Positions 56,961-64,000 of a DNA stretch of 64,000 bases are shown one piece after another (the first letter of the stretch is position 1; each line of letters starts with the position of its first letter). The notes below the pieces were generated by a model, which was given only the letters and a program-made list of their open reading frames with translations, made no database searches and was not told where the DNA came from. This DNA is from Amedibacterium intestinale (GTDB taxonomy: Bacteria; Bacillota_I; Bacilli_A; Erysipelotrichales; Erysipelotrichaceae), in contig NZ_AP019711.1 of the NCBI RefSeq assembly GCF_010537335.1, positions 2,046,001 through 2,110,000 of the forward strand, written 5' to 3'. A program made the position numbers and the translations under genes.

Positions 56961-56978
56961 ATCAGTGTAAGCAATTTT
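56961..56978 (+). repeat. 18-bp inverted repeat, left (before the recombinase)
   Basis: ATCAGTGTAAGCAATTTT, the exact reverse complement of 57937-57954. It lies between the hsdR stop and the recombinase ribosome site. Confidence 0.9.
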
Positions 56979-56995
56979 ATAAGTGGAGGTAGCTT

Positions 56996-57922
56996 ATGGT
57001 AAACAATATAAACAAGGAAACCTTATTTTGTGAATATTATAAACAATGGATTGAAGTGTATAAAAAAGGAGCGATTAGAGATGCCACTATGGCAAAATAT
57101 CTAATGACACAAAAGTGGGTTGAAAAACTTGTCCCAAATTTAAAGATAGGAGAACTAAATAGAACGGTTTATCAACAGATTCTAAATGATTATGCGAAAG
57201 AGCATGAAAGACAAACAACATTGGATTTTCATCATCAGTTAAAAGGAGCAATTTTGGATGCAGTTGATGAAGGTCTGCTTATTAGAGATCCTACTAGAAA
57301 GTCTATTATCAAAGGAAAAACACCAAAAGCAAAGAAAATCAAGTATTTGAATCAATTTGAGCTGCATGCCTTGATTGCAAACCTGGATTTAAAAGAAACG
57401 GTTAACTGGGATTGGTTCATTTTGCTTGTAGCAAAAACAGGAATGCGTTTTTCAGAAGCTTTGGCAATTACACCCGATGATTTTGATTTTTCAAGACAAA
57501 CTTTGTCAATCAGCAAGACCTGGGATTATAAAGGTGAGGGAGGTTTTTTACCGACTAAGAATAAGTCATCTGTAAGAAAAATACAAATTGACTGGCAAAT
57601 TGTAGTGAAATTTTCTGAGCTGATTAAGTCATTACCAAAGGATAAACCGATTTTTGTTAGAGAAGAAAAAATTTATAATTCTACAGTTAATGATGTTTTA
57701 GCAAGGCATTGTAAAGCTTGTGGAACTTCACTGATATCTATTCATGGTTTAAGACATACACATGCCTCATTGTTATTGTTTGCAGGAGTTTCGATTGCGA
57801 GTGTGGCAAGAAGATTAGGGCATGCTAGTATGACAACAACGCAAAAGACATATTTGCATATCATACAAGAATTAGAAAACAAAGATGTAGATCTTGTTAT
57901 GAGAACTTTGTCTGGACTATAA
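56996..57922 (+). CDS. Tyrosine recombinase of the type I locus
   Basis: 308 residues. N-terminal SAM-like core-binding domain (~1-105), catalytic domain with R151 (TGMRFSEAL), K188/K190 (PTKNKSS), H250-R253 (HGLRHTH), H276 (RLGHAS) and the nucleophile Y286 (KTYLHI), all present. Resembles integrases of the Tn916/phage type and those that rearrange hsdS genes. RBS GGAGGTAGC. Flanked by an exact 18-bp inverted repeat, so it may act on its own locus. Confidence 0.92.
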   Translation: MVNNINKETLFCEYYKQWIEVYKKGAIRDATMAKYLMTQKWVEKLVPNLKIGELNRTVYQQILNDYAKEHERQTTLDFHHQLKGAILDAVDEGLLIRDPTRKSIIKGKTPKAKKIKYLNQFELHALIANLDLKETVNWDWFILLVAKTGMRFSEALAITPDDFDFSRQTLSISKTWDYKGEGGFLPTKNKSSVRKIQIDWQIVVKFSELIKSLPKDKPIFVREEKIYNSTVNDVLARHCKACGTSLISIHGLRHTHASLLLFAGVSIASVARRLGHASMTTTQKTYLHIIQELENKDVDLVMRTLSGL

Positions 57923-57936
57923 TAAGAATAAACAGA

Positions 57937-57954
57937 AAAATTGCTTACACTGAT
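57937..57954 (-). repeat. 18-bp inverted repeat, right (after the recombinase)
   Basis: AAAATTGCTTACACTGAT, exact inverted match to 56961-56978; 15 bp after the stop codon. The outer flanks differ, so the match is limited to 18 bp. Confidence 0.9.
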
Positions 57955-57995
57955 ACTAAATACTATATTTACTAATATCGATACTCAAAATACGC

Positions 57996-58029
57996 AAAAT
58001 CCAGTTTTGTTTTTACAATCTGGGTTTTT
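57996..58029 (+). terminator. Terminator after the recombinase region
   Basis: AAAATCCAG pairs with CTGGGTTTT (one G-U), with a T-rich loop and tail. Confidence 0.75.
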
Positions 58030-58140
58030 CTTTGTATCAATAAAACAGGAAGACATCATAGATAAATATGCATAATTTGCGTGTAAAAGAATGCATTGGC
58101 AATATAGGTATGATAAAATATTTTTCATGGCGGTGATAGA

Positions 58141-59484
58141 ATGAAAAATATGACAGAGGGAAATGTTACAAAATTAATCATCAATTTTGCGATACCGGTT
58201 TTACTGGGAAATATATTTCAACAGTTTTATACAATGGCGGATACTATGATGGTAGGAAAAATATTAGGTGTGCAGGCTTTAGCGGCAATGGGGGCCACTT
58301 CCGCATTATCTAATTTAATGATTGGTTTGATTAGCGGGATAGCGATGGGGGTAACCATATTGATTGCGCAATATTATGGAGCCAAAGATGAAGAAGGAAT
58401 GAAAACTTCTACAGCTGGGTGTATTCTTCTTTGTGTAGGTTCTACAGTATTGATCGTATTGGTTTCTATGGTGTTAAAATCGCCTTTATTAACCCTGTTA
58501 CAAACACCGCAAAGTATTTTTATGGATGCAGATAACTATTTAAGTGTCATTTTTTTAGGATTGTTTATTACGATGGCATATAATATGATGGCAAGTATGA
58601 TGAGGTCTATTGGCGATAGTAAAACACCTCTATATTTTCTGATTATCGCATCTTTATCAAATGTCGCATTGGATTATATTTTTCTGGTATATTTTCATAT
58701 GGGAATCTTAGGTGCTGCATATGCAACCGTATTGGCACAAGGGTTAAGTGTAGTGTTATGCTTTTTCTACATGCGAAAAAAATATCCCATGTTTGTCTTA
58801 AAGAAGAAAGATTTCCATATAGAAAAAGAACTGCTGCTTCATCAGTTGTCTATGGGAATTTCTATGGGTCTTATGAATTCTATTGTGTCCATCGGTTCTG
58901 TTGTTTTGCAAAGTGCGGTAAATCAGCTTGGAGAAATTACGATTGCGGCCCATACAGCAGCTAGAAAAATAGTAGAAATGCTAATGCAGCCAATGATTAG
59001 TATTGCGATTGCAAATACAACATTTGTATCACAAAATCTTGGTGCGAAACAGTTCACACGTATTCGTACTGGACAAAGAAAATGTGTGCTCTTATGCACT
59101 GTATGGGTTGTGCTTGTTATTGTCATATCCTTTACATGTATTGACGCGCTGTTAAGTCTATTGGTCAATGCGAAGGAAACACAGGTTATGCTACTTGCGA
59201 AACGTTATTCAAGAATCAGCAGTTTATTTTATTTTGTCTTGGCTATTTTATTCATTTATCGAAATGGATTGCAGGGACTTGGCAATGGAAGAATACCCAT
59301 TCTTTCCAGTTGTATTGAAATGGGAGTGAAAGTAGCAGCTACATTCTTATTGATTCCATTTACTGGCTATTATGGAATTTGTTTTGTAGAACCAATCGCA
59401 TGGACGATCATGGGACCATTTCTGTGTTATTTCTTTTATCATGATCTAAGGAAAAAGGAAGTACAGAATTTAAAAACTGAATAA
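58141..59484 (+). CDS. MATE-family efflux protein
   Basis: 447 residues, ~12 hydrophobic segments. Opens NVTKLIINFAIPVLLGNIFQ, then QFYTMADTMMVGKILG, the family's first-half block. Distinct from the MarR-linked MATE at 25143. No regulator gene adjacent on its 5' side; terminates before the PadR operon. Exports drugs or metabolites across the membrane. Confidence 0.92.
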   Translation: MKNMTEGNVTKLIINFAIPVLLGNIFQQFYTMADTMMVGKILGVQALAAMGATSALSNLMIGLISGIAMGVTILIAQYYGAKDEEGMKTSTAGCILLCVGSTVLIVLVSMVLKSPLLTLLQTPQSIFMDADNYLSVIFLGLFITMAYNMMASMMRSIGDSKTPLYFLIIASLSNVALDYIFLVYFHMGILGAAYATVLAQGLSVVLCFFYMRKKYPMFVLKKKDFHIEKELLLHQLSMGISMGLMNSIVSIGSVVLQSAVNQLGEITIAAHTAARKIVEMLMQPMISIAIANTTFVSQNLGAKQFTRIRTGQRKCVLLCTVWVVLVIVISFTCIDALLSLLVNAKETQVMLLAKRYSRISSLFYFVLAILFIYRNGLQGLGNGRIPILSSCIEMGVKVAATFLLIPFTGYYGICFVEPIAWTIMGPFLCYFFYHDLRKKEVQNLKTE

Positions 59485-59501
59485 ATAAATTATATACTTT
59501 A

Positions 59502-59528
59502 TGGGAACACGCTGTGTTCCTTTTTTTA
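59502..59528 (+). terminator. Terminator after MATE
   Basis: Perfect arms GGAACAC and GTGTTCC, 3-nt loop, then T7. Confidence 0.9.
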
Positions 59529-59533
59529 CTTAT

Positions 59534-59583
59534 ACCATAAAATTTATGGTTTATTTCTGTTGTTTTACCATAAATTTTATGGG
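59534..59583. repeat. Inverted pair of near-palindromes upstream of padR
   Basis: CCATAAAATTTATGG (59535-59549) and CCATAAATTTTATGG (59568-59582) are each palindromic and are exact reverse complements of each other, 18 bp apart. Either a strong hairpin or a pair of operator sites. Confidence 0.6.
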
Positions 59584-59655
59584 CTTCATAAACTCTATCT
59601 TATACAAAGAGGAGTATCATAAAATAAAATACTTCGAATATTATATTCCTTTTAT

Positions 59656-59676
59656 ATATTATACGACGTATAATAT
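59656..59676 (+). promoter_or_regulatory. Perfect palindrome over the padR -10 box
   Basis: Arms ATATTATACG and CGTATAATAT around a central A. The right arm contains TATAAT (59669-59674). A PadR dimer binding here would occlude the promoter, so this is the likely auto-operator. Confidence 0.7.
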
Positions 59677-59697
59677 TGTTGAAGAAAGGTGATGCAG

Positions 59698-60018
59698 ATG
59701 GTTTTTCAGTTAGGTTCTAGTTTGTTGGATGCCTGCGTACTTGCGACATTACATAAAGAAGATACGTATGGCTATCGTTTAACACAGGAAGTAAAACGGG
59801 TGATGGATATTAGCGAATCTACCTTATATCCAGTTCTTCGTCGCTTGATGAAAGAAGGATATTTAGAAACATATGATCAGCAGCATATGGGTAGAAATCG
59901 AAGATATTATCGTCTAACAGAGGCAGGAAAAGAAAAGTATAGAGAATATGTAAAAGAATGGGATGAGTTTTCTGATAAAGTATCAGATATTTTGAAGGGA
60001 GGAATAGAAAATGAGTAA
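59698..60018 (+). CDS. PadR-family transcriptional regulator
   Basis: 106 residues from ATG 59698 (AAAGG 8 nt upstream; 59692 and GTG 59689 are alternatives). Winged HTH with EDTYGYRLTQEVKRVMDISE, STLYPVLRRLMKEGYL and GRNRRYYRLTEAGKEKY, the PadR-like signature. First of three overlapping genes with DUF1700 and DUF4097; this trio is a known arrangement for envelope-related operons. Likely autorepressor. Confidence 0.92.
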   Translation: MVFQLGSSLLDACVLATLHKEDTYGYRLTQEVKRVMDISESTLYPVLRRLMKEGYLETYDQQHMGRNRRYYRLTEAGKEKYREYVKEWDEFSDKVSDILKGGIENE

Positions 60019-60610
60019 ACAGGAGTATATTCATCAGCTTAAAGCGAAATTAAAGGGACTGGATGAAAAGGAAATTGAAGATGCGATTACATATTGTGAA
60101 GAATATTTTGATGATGCAGGGGAAGGAAATGAAGAACAAGTAATAAAGGATTTGGGAACACCTGGCAAATTTGCGGCACAGTTAAAAGCCGAATCAATTA
60201 TTCGAGAAGAAGAAACAGGTACAAAAAAGAAAAATAGTGCATTCCGTAATTTTTGGATTGTGCTCATTGGATTGTGTGCTTTGCCGCTTGCCTTTCCTAT
60301 TCTGTTAGTTGTCGCAATCATCTTATTTACCGTGTTCATCATTGCGTTAAGTTTATTATTTGCACTGGTGGTTTCCGCTTTTGCAATCATAACTTCCGGT
60401 TTTCCTCTGCTAATGAATGCATTTCTACATTTAGATGCACCAGGTAATGCCTTGATTGCGGCAGGAGGAGGTTTGTTTTGCATAGGACTGGCACTTTTGC
60501 TTGGCAGTCTTTCGTATTGTTTAGTTAAAAAATTATTAGAATGGGGAACAAAATTATTTTCATCTATATATGAAAAAGCAAAGGGAGGAAAGAGACATGA
60601 AAAAGCATAA
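60011..60610 (+). CDS. DUF1700 (HAAS-domain) membrane protein
   Basis: 199 residues. N-terminal HAAS helical signal domain: EYIHQLKAKLKGLDEKEIED, YCEEYFDDAGEGNEEQ, LGTPGKFAAQL. Then two to four hydrophobic helices (~80-175). Start overlaps padR by 8 nt. HAAS proteins are often paired with PadR regulators and DUF4097 proteins, and may link PadR to membrane status; the mechanism is unknown. Confidence 0.9.
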   Translation: MSKQEYIHQLKAKLKGLDEKEIEDAITYCEEYFDDAGEGNEEQVIKDLGTPGKFAAQLKAESIIREEETGTKKKNSAFRNFWIVLIGLCALPLAFPILLVVAIILFTVFIIALSLLFALVVSAFAIITSGFPLLMNAFLHLDAPGNALIAAGGGLFCIGLALLLGSLSYCLVKKLLEWGTKLFSSIYEKAKGGKRHEKA

Positions 60611-61472
60611 TAAGTTGTTTTACATTAGTATCACAGGTTTGCTTCTTGTTGTCGTAGGTACATGCATGATTGGTGCTGGAATTTCTGCTGGTGGAAGTAA
60701 AACGTTTCTTTCTGTAAACGAATCAACAGCTTCCTGGTGGCCATTTTCTGCAAGTGTTGGATTTGGTGATGGTGAGTGGGATAATAAGGAAATATTTCAT
60801 GGTTCTGTCAAGAAATCGTTCACACCTAAAAATATAATAGAATTACATGTAGCAGTGGGAGATATAGAAATTCGAAAAGGAAATGAAAATATTTGTACTT
60901 TATATAATATTGCAGATGATAAATTTGAAATGAAAGAAGAAGATGGAAAGCTTTTTATAAAAGTTCTATCTTCAATAGGAAACAATAAGAATCAGAAATT
61001 GGTCTTGCAGCTGAAAGATCCTACGCAAGTAAAAGTTGTTTCTGCCTCTGTAGAAACAGGGGATGTAGATATTTCAAATATGGAATTAGAGGAAATATAT
61101 GCGAAAAGCAATGTAGGAGATGTTACATTAAAAAATGTACAGGCAAAAGCAGGAAGCATAACAAGTGAAACAGGAGATATTGAAACTGTAAATACAATTT
61201 TTGATATGGTAGAAATAGGCAGCCAGGTAGGGGATATTGATTATGATGGCGATATAAAAGGCAATAGTAGTATAAATACAGAAGTTGGAGATATTAATGT
61301 TTCTTTAATGAGAGGGAAAGAGGAATATGGTTTTAAAGTTGTATCTTCATTAGGGGATATAGAAATTGATGATGAAAAATATGCTTATGGAGAAACTTCG
61401 TTAAATGCAAACACTAAGCAAAACATACAAATTAATTGCAGTACAGGATCTGTAGAAATTAATTTTAAATAA
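60597..61472 (+). CDS. DUF4097-family beta-helix protein
   Basis: 291 residues from ATG 60597 (GGAGGAAAGAG upstream), overlapping the DUF1700 gene by 14 nt. One N-terminal membrane anchor, then a right-handed repeated-strand domain with the recurring ETGDVDISNM / NVGDVTLKNV / ETGDIETVNT / QVGDIDYDGD / EVGDINVSLM pattern of DUF4097 adhesin-like proteins. Probably outside the membrane. Last gene of the PadR operon. Confidence 0.87.
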   Translation: MKKHNKLFYISITGLLLVVVGTCMIGAGISAGGSKTFLSVNESTASWWPFSASVGFGDGEWDNKEIFHGSVKKSFTPKNIIELHVAVGDIEIRKGNENICTLYNIADDKFEMKEEDGKLFIKVLSSIGNNKNQKLVLQLKDPTQVKVVSASVETGDVDISNMELEEIYAKSNVGDVTLKNVQAKAGSITSETGDIETVNTIFDMVEIGSQVGDIDYDGDIKGNSSINTEVGDINVSLMRGKEEYGFKVVSSLGDIEIDDEKYAYGETSLNANTKQNIQINCSTGSVEINFK

Positions 61473-61479
61473 TACCATA

Positions 61480-61766
61480 AAAGGGGCTGAAACAGTTGAG
61501 TGATGTTTAAATCCGCTCAAAGAGTTACAGCTCTTTTCTTGTCGTTATTGATGATATTTCTTGAAATTATATCTAAGACATACTAAAAGAAATTCTATTT
61601 TTACGTTTTCAGTCCCTTTCTTGTAAACCTGTGAATTTCATATTTTGCTTAAGCATTCCAAAACCTCCTTTTACTAGGCTGCTTTTCTGTTTTTTAACTA
61701 CTTTCCAAAGTCAGTAGCAAGATTCTCATTTATCTTTTTCTGGAACTCTTTCTTTTTTATTGACAT
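61480..61766 (-). pseudogene. Decayed IS1182-type transposase C-terminus with IS end
   Basis: Conceptual translation of the minus strand, with frameshifts, gives KKEFQKKINENLATDFGK, then KSSLVKGGFGMLKQNMKFTG, then KGTENVKIEFLLVCLRYNFK, the C-terminal order of IS1182-family DDE transposases. The remnant ends near AAAAGGGGCTGAAAC (61479-61493), which looks like an IS terminus. AAAGGGGCTGAAA (61480-61492) also pairs with TTTCAGTCCCTTT (61607-61619). No intact transposase remains. This accounts for the 379-bp gap between the DUF4097 gene and deoC. Confidence 0.7.
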
Positions 61767-61819
61767 AATAAAATCATTGGTTATAATAAAAATATAAAAT
61801 GTATCATACAATTGATACA
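61760..61819 (+). promoter_or_regulatory. deoC promoter and operator
   Basis: TTGACA (61760-61765), 16-bp spacer, TATAAT (61782-61787). TGTATCATACAATTGATACA at 61800-61819 has 7-bp arms and lies over the start region, as expected of a repressor (perhaps a DeoR- or SorC-type deoxynucleoside repressor encoded elsewhere). The -35 overlaps the start of the IS remnant frame. Confidence 0.7.
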
Positions 61820-61851
61820 AATTGAATGATAACTAATAGGAGGAAACTAAA

Positions 61852-62565
61852 ATGAAGCATTTAACAAAAAAAGCAGAGGAAATGACAGTAAAAGAATTGG
61901 CATCTTATATTGATTATTCTGTATTAAAGCCAGAATTCAGCGAAGATGAAATTATTGCACTTACCAAAGATGGCGTGGAACTAGGGTGTGCTACCATATG
62001 TATAAATCCTGGCTATTTGGATTTATGTGAACCACTTGTAAAAGGAAGTGAAACAATGCTTTGCCCTGTATGTGATTTTCCTTTTGGGACAAGTTCAACA
62101 GAGTCTAAAGTTAAACAGGCAGAAATTGCTGCAAAATATGAAACAGTAAAAGAAATTGATATCGTTGCCAACTATGGATGGCTTCGCAGTGGAAAATATG
62201 ACGAAGTGACAAAAGATTTAAAAGCAGTTGTTGATGTTTGTCATAAATATGGAAAAGAAGTAAAAGTTATTTTAGAAACAGATGCGTTAAATGAAGAACA
62301 AATTCGTAAAGGGTGCCATTGTGTGATGGATGCAGGTGGAGATTTTGTAAAAACAAGTACAGGGTTCTTGACTGGATTTGAAGCACATGGGGCTACACCA
62401 GAAGTTATTAAAATGATGCAGGAAGAAGTTGGCGATGTTTGTAAAGTAAAAGGAAGTGGATGTATCCGAACAAGAGAACATTTCTTAAAACTTATTGATA
62501 TGGGAATTGACCGTATGGGAGTTGGATATAAATCAGTTCCTGTAGTACTTGATTTGAAAAAATAA
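61852..62565 (+). CDS. deoC: Deoxyribose-phosphate aldolase
   Basis: 237 residues. DYSVLKPEFS at the N-terminus, VCDFPFGT, EIDIVANYGWL, the Schiff-base lysine in DFVKTSTGF and the second lysine in CKVKGSGCIR are the DeoC motifs. Cleaves 2-deoxyribose-5-phosphate to acetaldehyde and glyceraldehyde-3-phosphate in deoxynucleoside use. Monocistronic, RBS AGGAGGAAAC, own promoter and terminator. Confidence 0.96.
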   Translation: MKHLTKKAEEMTVKELASYIDYSVLKPEFSEDEIIALTKDGVELGCATICINPGYLDLCEPLVKGSETMLCPVCDFPFGTSSTESKVKQAEIAAKYETVKEIDIVANYGWLRSGKYDEVTKDLKAVVDVCHKYGKEVKVILETDALNEEQIRKGCHCVMDAGGDFVKTSTGFLTGFEAHGATPEVIKMMQEEVGDVCKVKGSGCIRTREHFLKLIDMGIDRMGVGYKSVPVVLDLKK

Positions 62566-62570
62566 ATTGA

Positions 62571-62618
62571 AATGAACCTTATTATTTGAATCCCTAAATA
62601 GTAAAGGTTCATTTTTTA
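62571..62618 (+). terminator. Terminator after deoC
   Basis: AATGAACCTT pairs with AAGGTTCATT over a ~23-nt loop, then T-rich sequence. Confidence 0.8.
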
Positions 62619-62719
62619 TATGGAAATCTTCTTTGAAAGAATGAAGGATAAGATGTTTTATGAATATGTATTTGATTAATTGAATACTTTGTATATAGTG
62701 AAAATTTATAATAAAATAA

Positions 62720-62757
62720 AAGGATCAATCCTGTACAATACAGAAATTAATCCTTAT
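62720..62757 (-). terminator. Terminator of the glycyl-radical enzyme operon
   Basis: Minus strand: AAGGATTAAT pairs with ATTGATCCTT with one G-U wobble, followed by TTTATTTTATTA. Confidence 0.6.
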
Positions 62758-62816
62758 TAATTAAAACAATTTTATATTAGTGACAGCTATATTGGAGGAT
62801 GCTTATTATATTACAG

Positions 62817-63722
62817 CTAATTTTCAATATAAATTTCTATCTTCTCTTCTTTTGCAATTTTCTTTATTGAGGAAAGTAAACGTTTCGAACATATTGTGTT
62901 TGGATGGATGGAATAATTTTGACCTAATTGTTCATACTTAGATGCACCTAGATTATGGTATTTTAAAACATCAACACGTTTTACAAAACTACCTAGAGAA
63001 CGAATAAATTGAAGACGTTTCCTGATATCAGTTAAATCATCATTCCATCCAGGAACAATAACTAAACGTATCCAGATATCTTTTTTCATGTTGGAAATAT
63101 TTTTAATATTATTTAAAATTAATTTGTTATCTCTTTGGGTACATTCTTTGTGAATTACAGAATCAAAAGCCTTTATATCAAATAAAACTAAATCAATTTC
63201 TTCAATAATATTTTTTAAAGTTGACCATTCTATACATCCTGCAGTATCTAACGCAACATGGATATTGTTTTGATGCAGGAGTTTTGCACATTCTATTATA
63301 AAATCTGGCTGTAAGGCTGGTTCTCCACCTGAAAAAGTTACTCCACCCATAGATTCATCATAAAAATCTTTATCTCTAAGTAGCTTGTCTGTCAATGTTT
63401 GCGGGTCTATAAAAGTTCCTTTAATTTCATATGCATCTTTAGGACAAATATCAGCCACTTCATTCCAATCAAAACTTTGACTTCTATCAATTAAACATCC
63501 TTGATTTGCGAAAGTGATAGCATGTGAGGCGATATTTACACAAGATCCACAATGTATACATCTTTGTTTATAGTGAAAGAAGTTTCTTTTTCCTGAGATT
63601 AATTCAGGATTTGCACACCACGCACATTTTAAATTACAGCCGGAACAAAACACAGTTGTACGAATACCTGGTCCGTCTTTTGTAGAATAAAATTGTAAAT
63701 TTGAAATAAATCCTTTTTTCAT
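62817..63722 (-). CDS. Glycyl-radical enzyme activating protein (radical SAM)
   Basis: 301 residues from ATG 63722, 4 nt after the upstream stop; an in-frame ATG at 63755 would overlap that gene. CNLKCAWC (CxxxCxxC with the first C in FCSGC) binds the radical-SAM cluster. An inserted ferredoxin-like pair, RCIHCGSCVNIASHAITF and DICPKDAYEI, holds extra Fe-S ligands, so this is the larger activase type rather than minimal PflA. GGVTFSGGEPALQP is the SAM-binding GGE. Installs the glycyl radical on the partner enzyme encoded just upstream. Confidence 0.93.
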   Translation of the reverse strand: MKKGFISNLQFYSTKDGPGIRTTVFCSGCNLKCAWCANPELISGKRNFFHYKQRCIHCGSCVNIASHAITFANQGCLIDRSQSFDWNEVADICPKDAYEIKGTFIDPQTLTDKLLRDKDFYDESMGGVTFSGGEPALQPDFIIECAKLLHQNNIHVALDTAGCIEWSTLKNIIEEIDLVLFDIKAFDSVIHKECTQRDNKLILNNIKNISNMKKDIWIRLVIVPGWNDDLTDIRKRLQFIRSLGSFVKRVDVLKYHNLGASKYEQLGQNYSIHPNTICSKRLLSSIKKIAKEEKIEIYIEN

Positions 63723-63726
63723 ATTC

Positions 63727-64000
63727 TTAATTCCATTTGTTTTCCGTTCTGGCAATAATGGCTTCCTGTGCTTCAGGCATTAAGGAAATAAATTGTGCGC
63801 AATATCCGGCTACTCGTACAATCAAATCTCGATAATTCTCAGGATCTTGTTGTGCTTTACGTAAAGTTTCGCTAGATAATACATTGAACTGGTTGTGATA
63901 AATACCTTTTTTTATACTTGCCTTTAAGAAAAAGACAAACTTATTCAGGTTTTCTTCACCAGACAAAGCACCTGAAGAAAATCTCATATTCAATAACTGT
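63727..64000 (-). CDS. Glycyl-radical enzyme (PFL-like), C-terminal end only
   Basis: The frame is open to the window edge. The last ~90 residues include NVLSSETLRKAQQDPENYRD and LIVRVAGYCAQF; the G of RVAGY is the radical site. NMRFSSGALSGEENLNKF and the KKGIYHNQFNV segment match the dehydratase/lyase branch (choline/glycerol/hydroxyproline-type and PFL2-like), not obviously classical pyruvate formate-lyase. The substrate cannot be told without the N-terminus. Start lies outside the window. Confidence 0.92.
   Translation of the reverse strand, partial: QLLNMRFSSGALSGEENLNKFVFFLKASIKKGIYHNQFNVLSSETLRKAQQDPENYRDLIVRVAGYCAQFISLMPEAQEAIIARTENKWN

Noticed and set aside
59501..59692. 63-codon frame between MATE and padR
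   Set aside because: Runs through the terminator hairpin and the palindromes, no ribosome site.
60034..60483. 149-codon frame antisense to the DUF1700 gene
   Set aside because: Fully inside a well-supported gene on the other strand; codon shadow.

Overview
The window is AT-rich DNA with the gene style of a low-GC Gram-positive gut commensal: strong AGGAGG-type ribosome binding sites, CcpA-type cre sites, BglG/LicT antitermination, lac- and bgl-type PTS genes, a mucin-active GH101 enzyme with FIVAR repeats, and glycyl-radical enzymes. An Erysipelotrichaceae-like Bacillota (the Clostridium innocuum / Absiella / Longicatena neighbourhood) fits best. This is inference from protein style; there is no rRNA or other marker gene in the window. 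No tRNA, rRNA or CRISPR array was seen.

Region 1 (1-4.7 kb) is a beta-glucoside/cellobiose utilisation cluster: the tail of a GH1 phospho-glucosidase, a ROK sugar kinase, an AraC-type regulator on the other strand, lac-family PTS IIB and IIA, and a full GH1 enzyme. A second, independent system lies at 17.8-22.2 kb: glucose-type IIA, LicT-like antiterminator, IIBC permease and GH1, behind a textbook promoter with cre and a RAT/terminator leader. Between them are a membrane-bound XRE regulator, a class II Fic protein, a PLD-family enzyme, a 1943-residue secreted GH101 endo-alpha-N-acetylgalactosaminidase (mucin O-glycan release) with its own cre, and an aminotransferase/Lrp pair.

Region 2 (22-35.5 kb) is mostly core: Nudix, YigZ-type protein, GNAT, methyltransferase, a MarR-MATE efflux operon, glmU, prs, a DUF1622 membrane protein, a RecD-like helicase with an RNase H1-type hybrid-binding domain, and a MarR-controlled heterodimeric ABC exporter.

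Region 3 (35.6-48.2 kb) carries two near-identical copies of an Rpn/YhgA-type nuclease gene, each with the same structured leader, in direct orientation and 7654 bp apart. They bracket a broken third Rpn-family gene, a four-gene Fec-type iron/siderophore importer and a HAD phosphatase. An iron alcohol dehydrogenase, a polysaccharide deacetylase and two unrecognised proteins follow.

Region 4 (48.8-58 kb) is a variable defence island and the most interesting part. It holds type I restriction-modification genes hsdM, a half-length hsdS, hsdR and a tyrosine recombinase gene, the last flanked by an exact 18-bp inverted repeat. Between the expressed half-hsdS and an exact 503-bp tandem duplication of another hsdS half sits a three-gene cassette: an ADP-ribosyltransferase-like DUF3990 protein, a small partner, and a NADAR protein. 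This looks like an ADP-ribosylation toxin/antitoxin-type module riding inside a recombining specificity locus.

Region 5 (58-64 kb) has a second MATE pump, a PadR / DUF1700 / DUF4097 envelope-stress-like operon, a decayed IS1182-type transposase fragment, deoC, and the end of a glycyl-radical enzyme gene with its activating enzyme.
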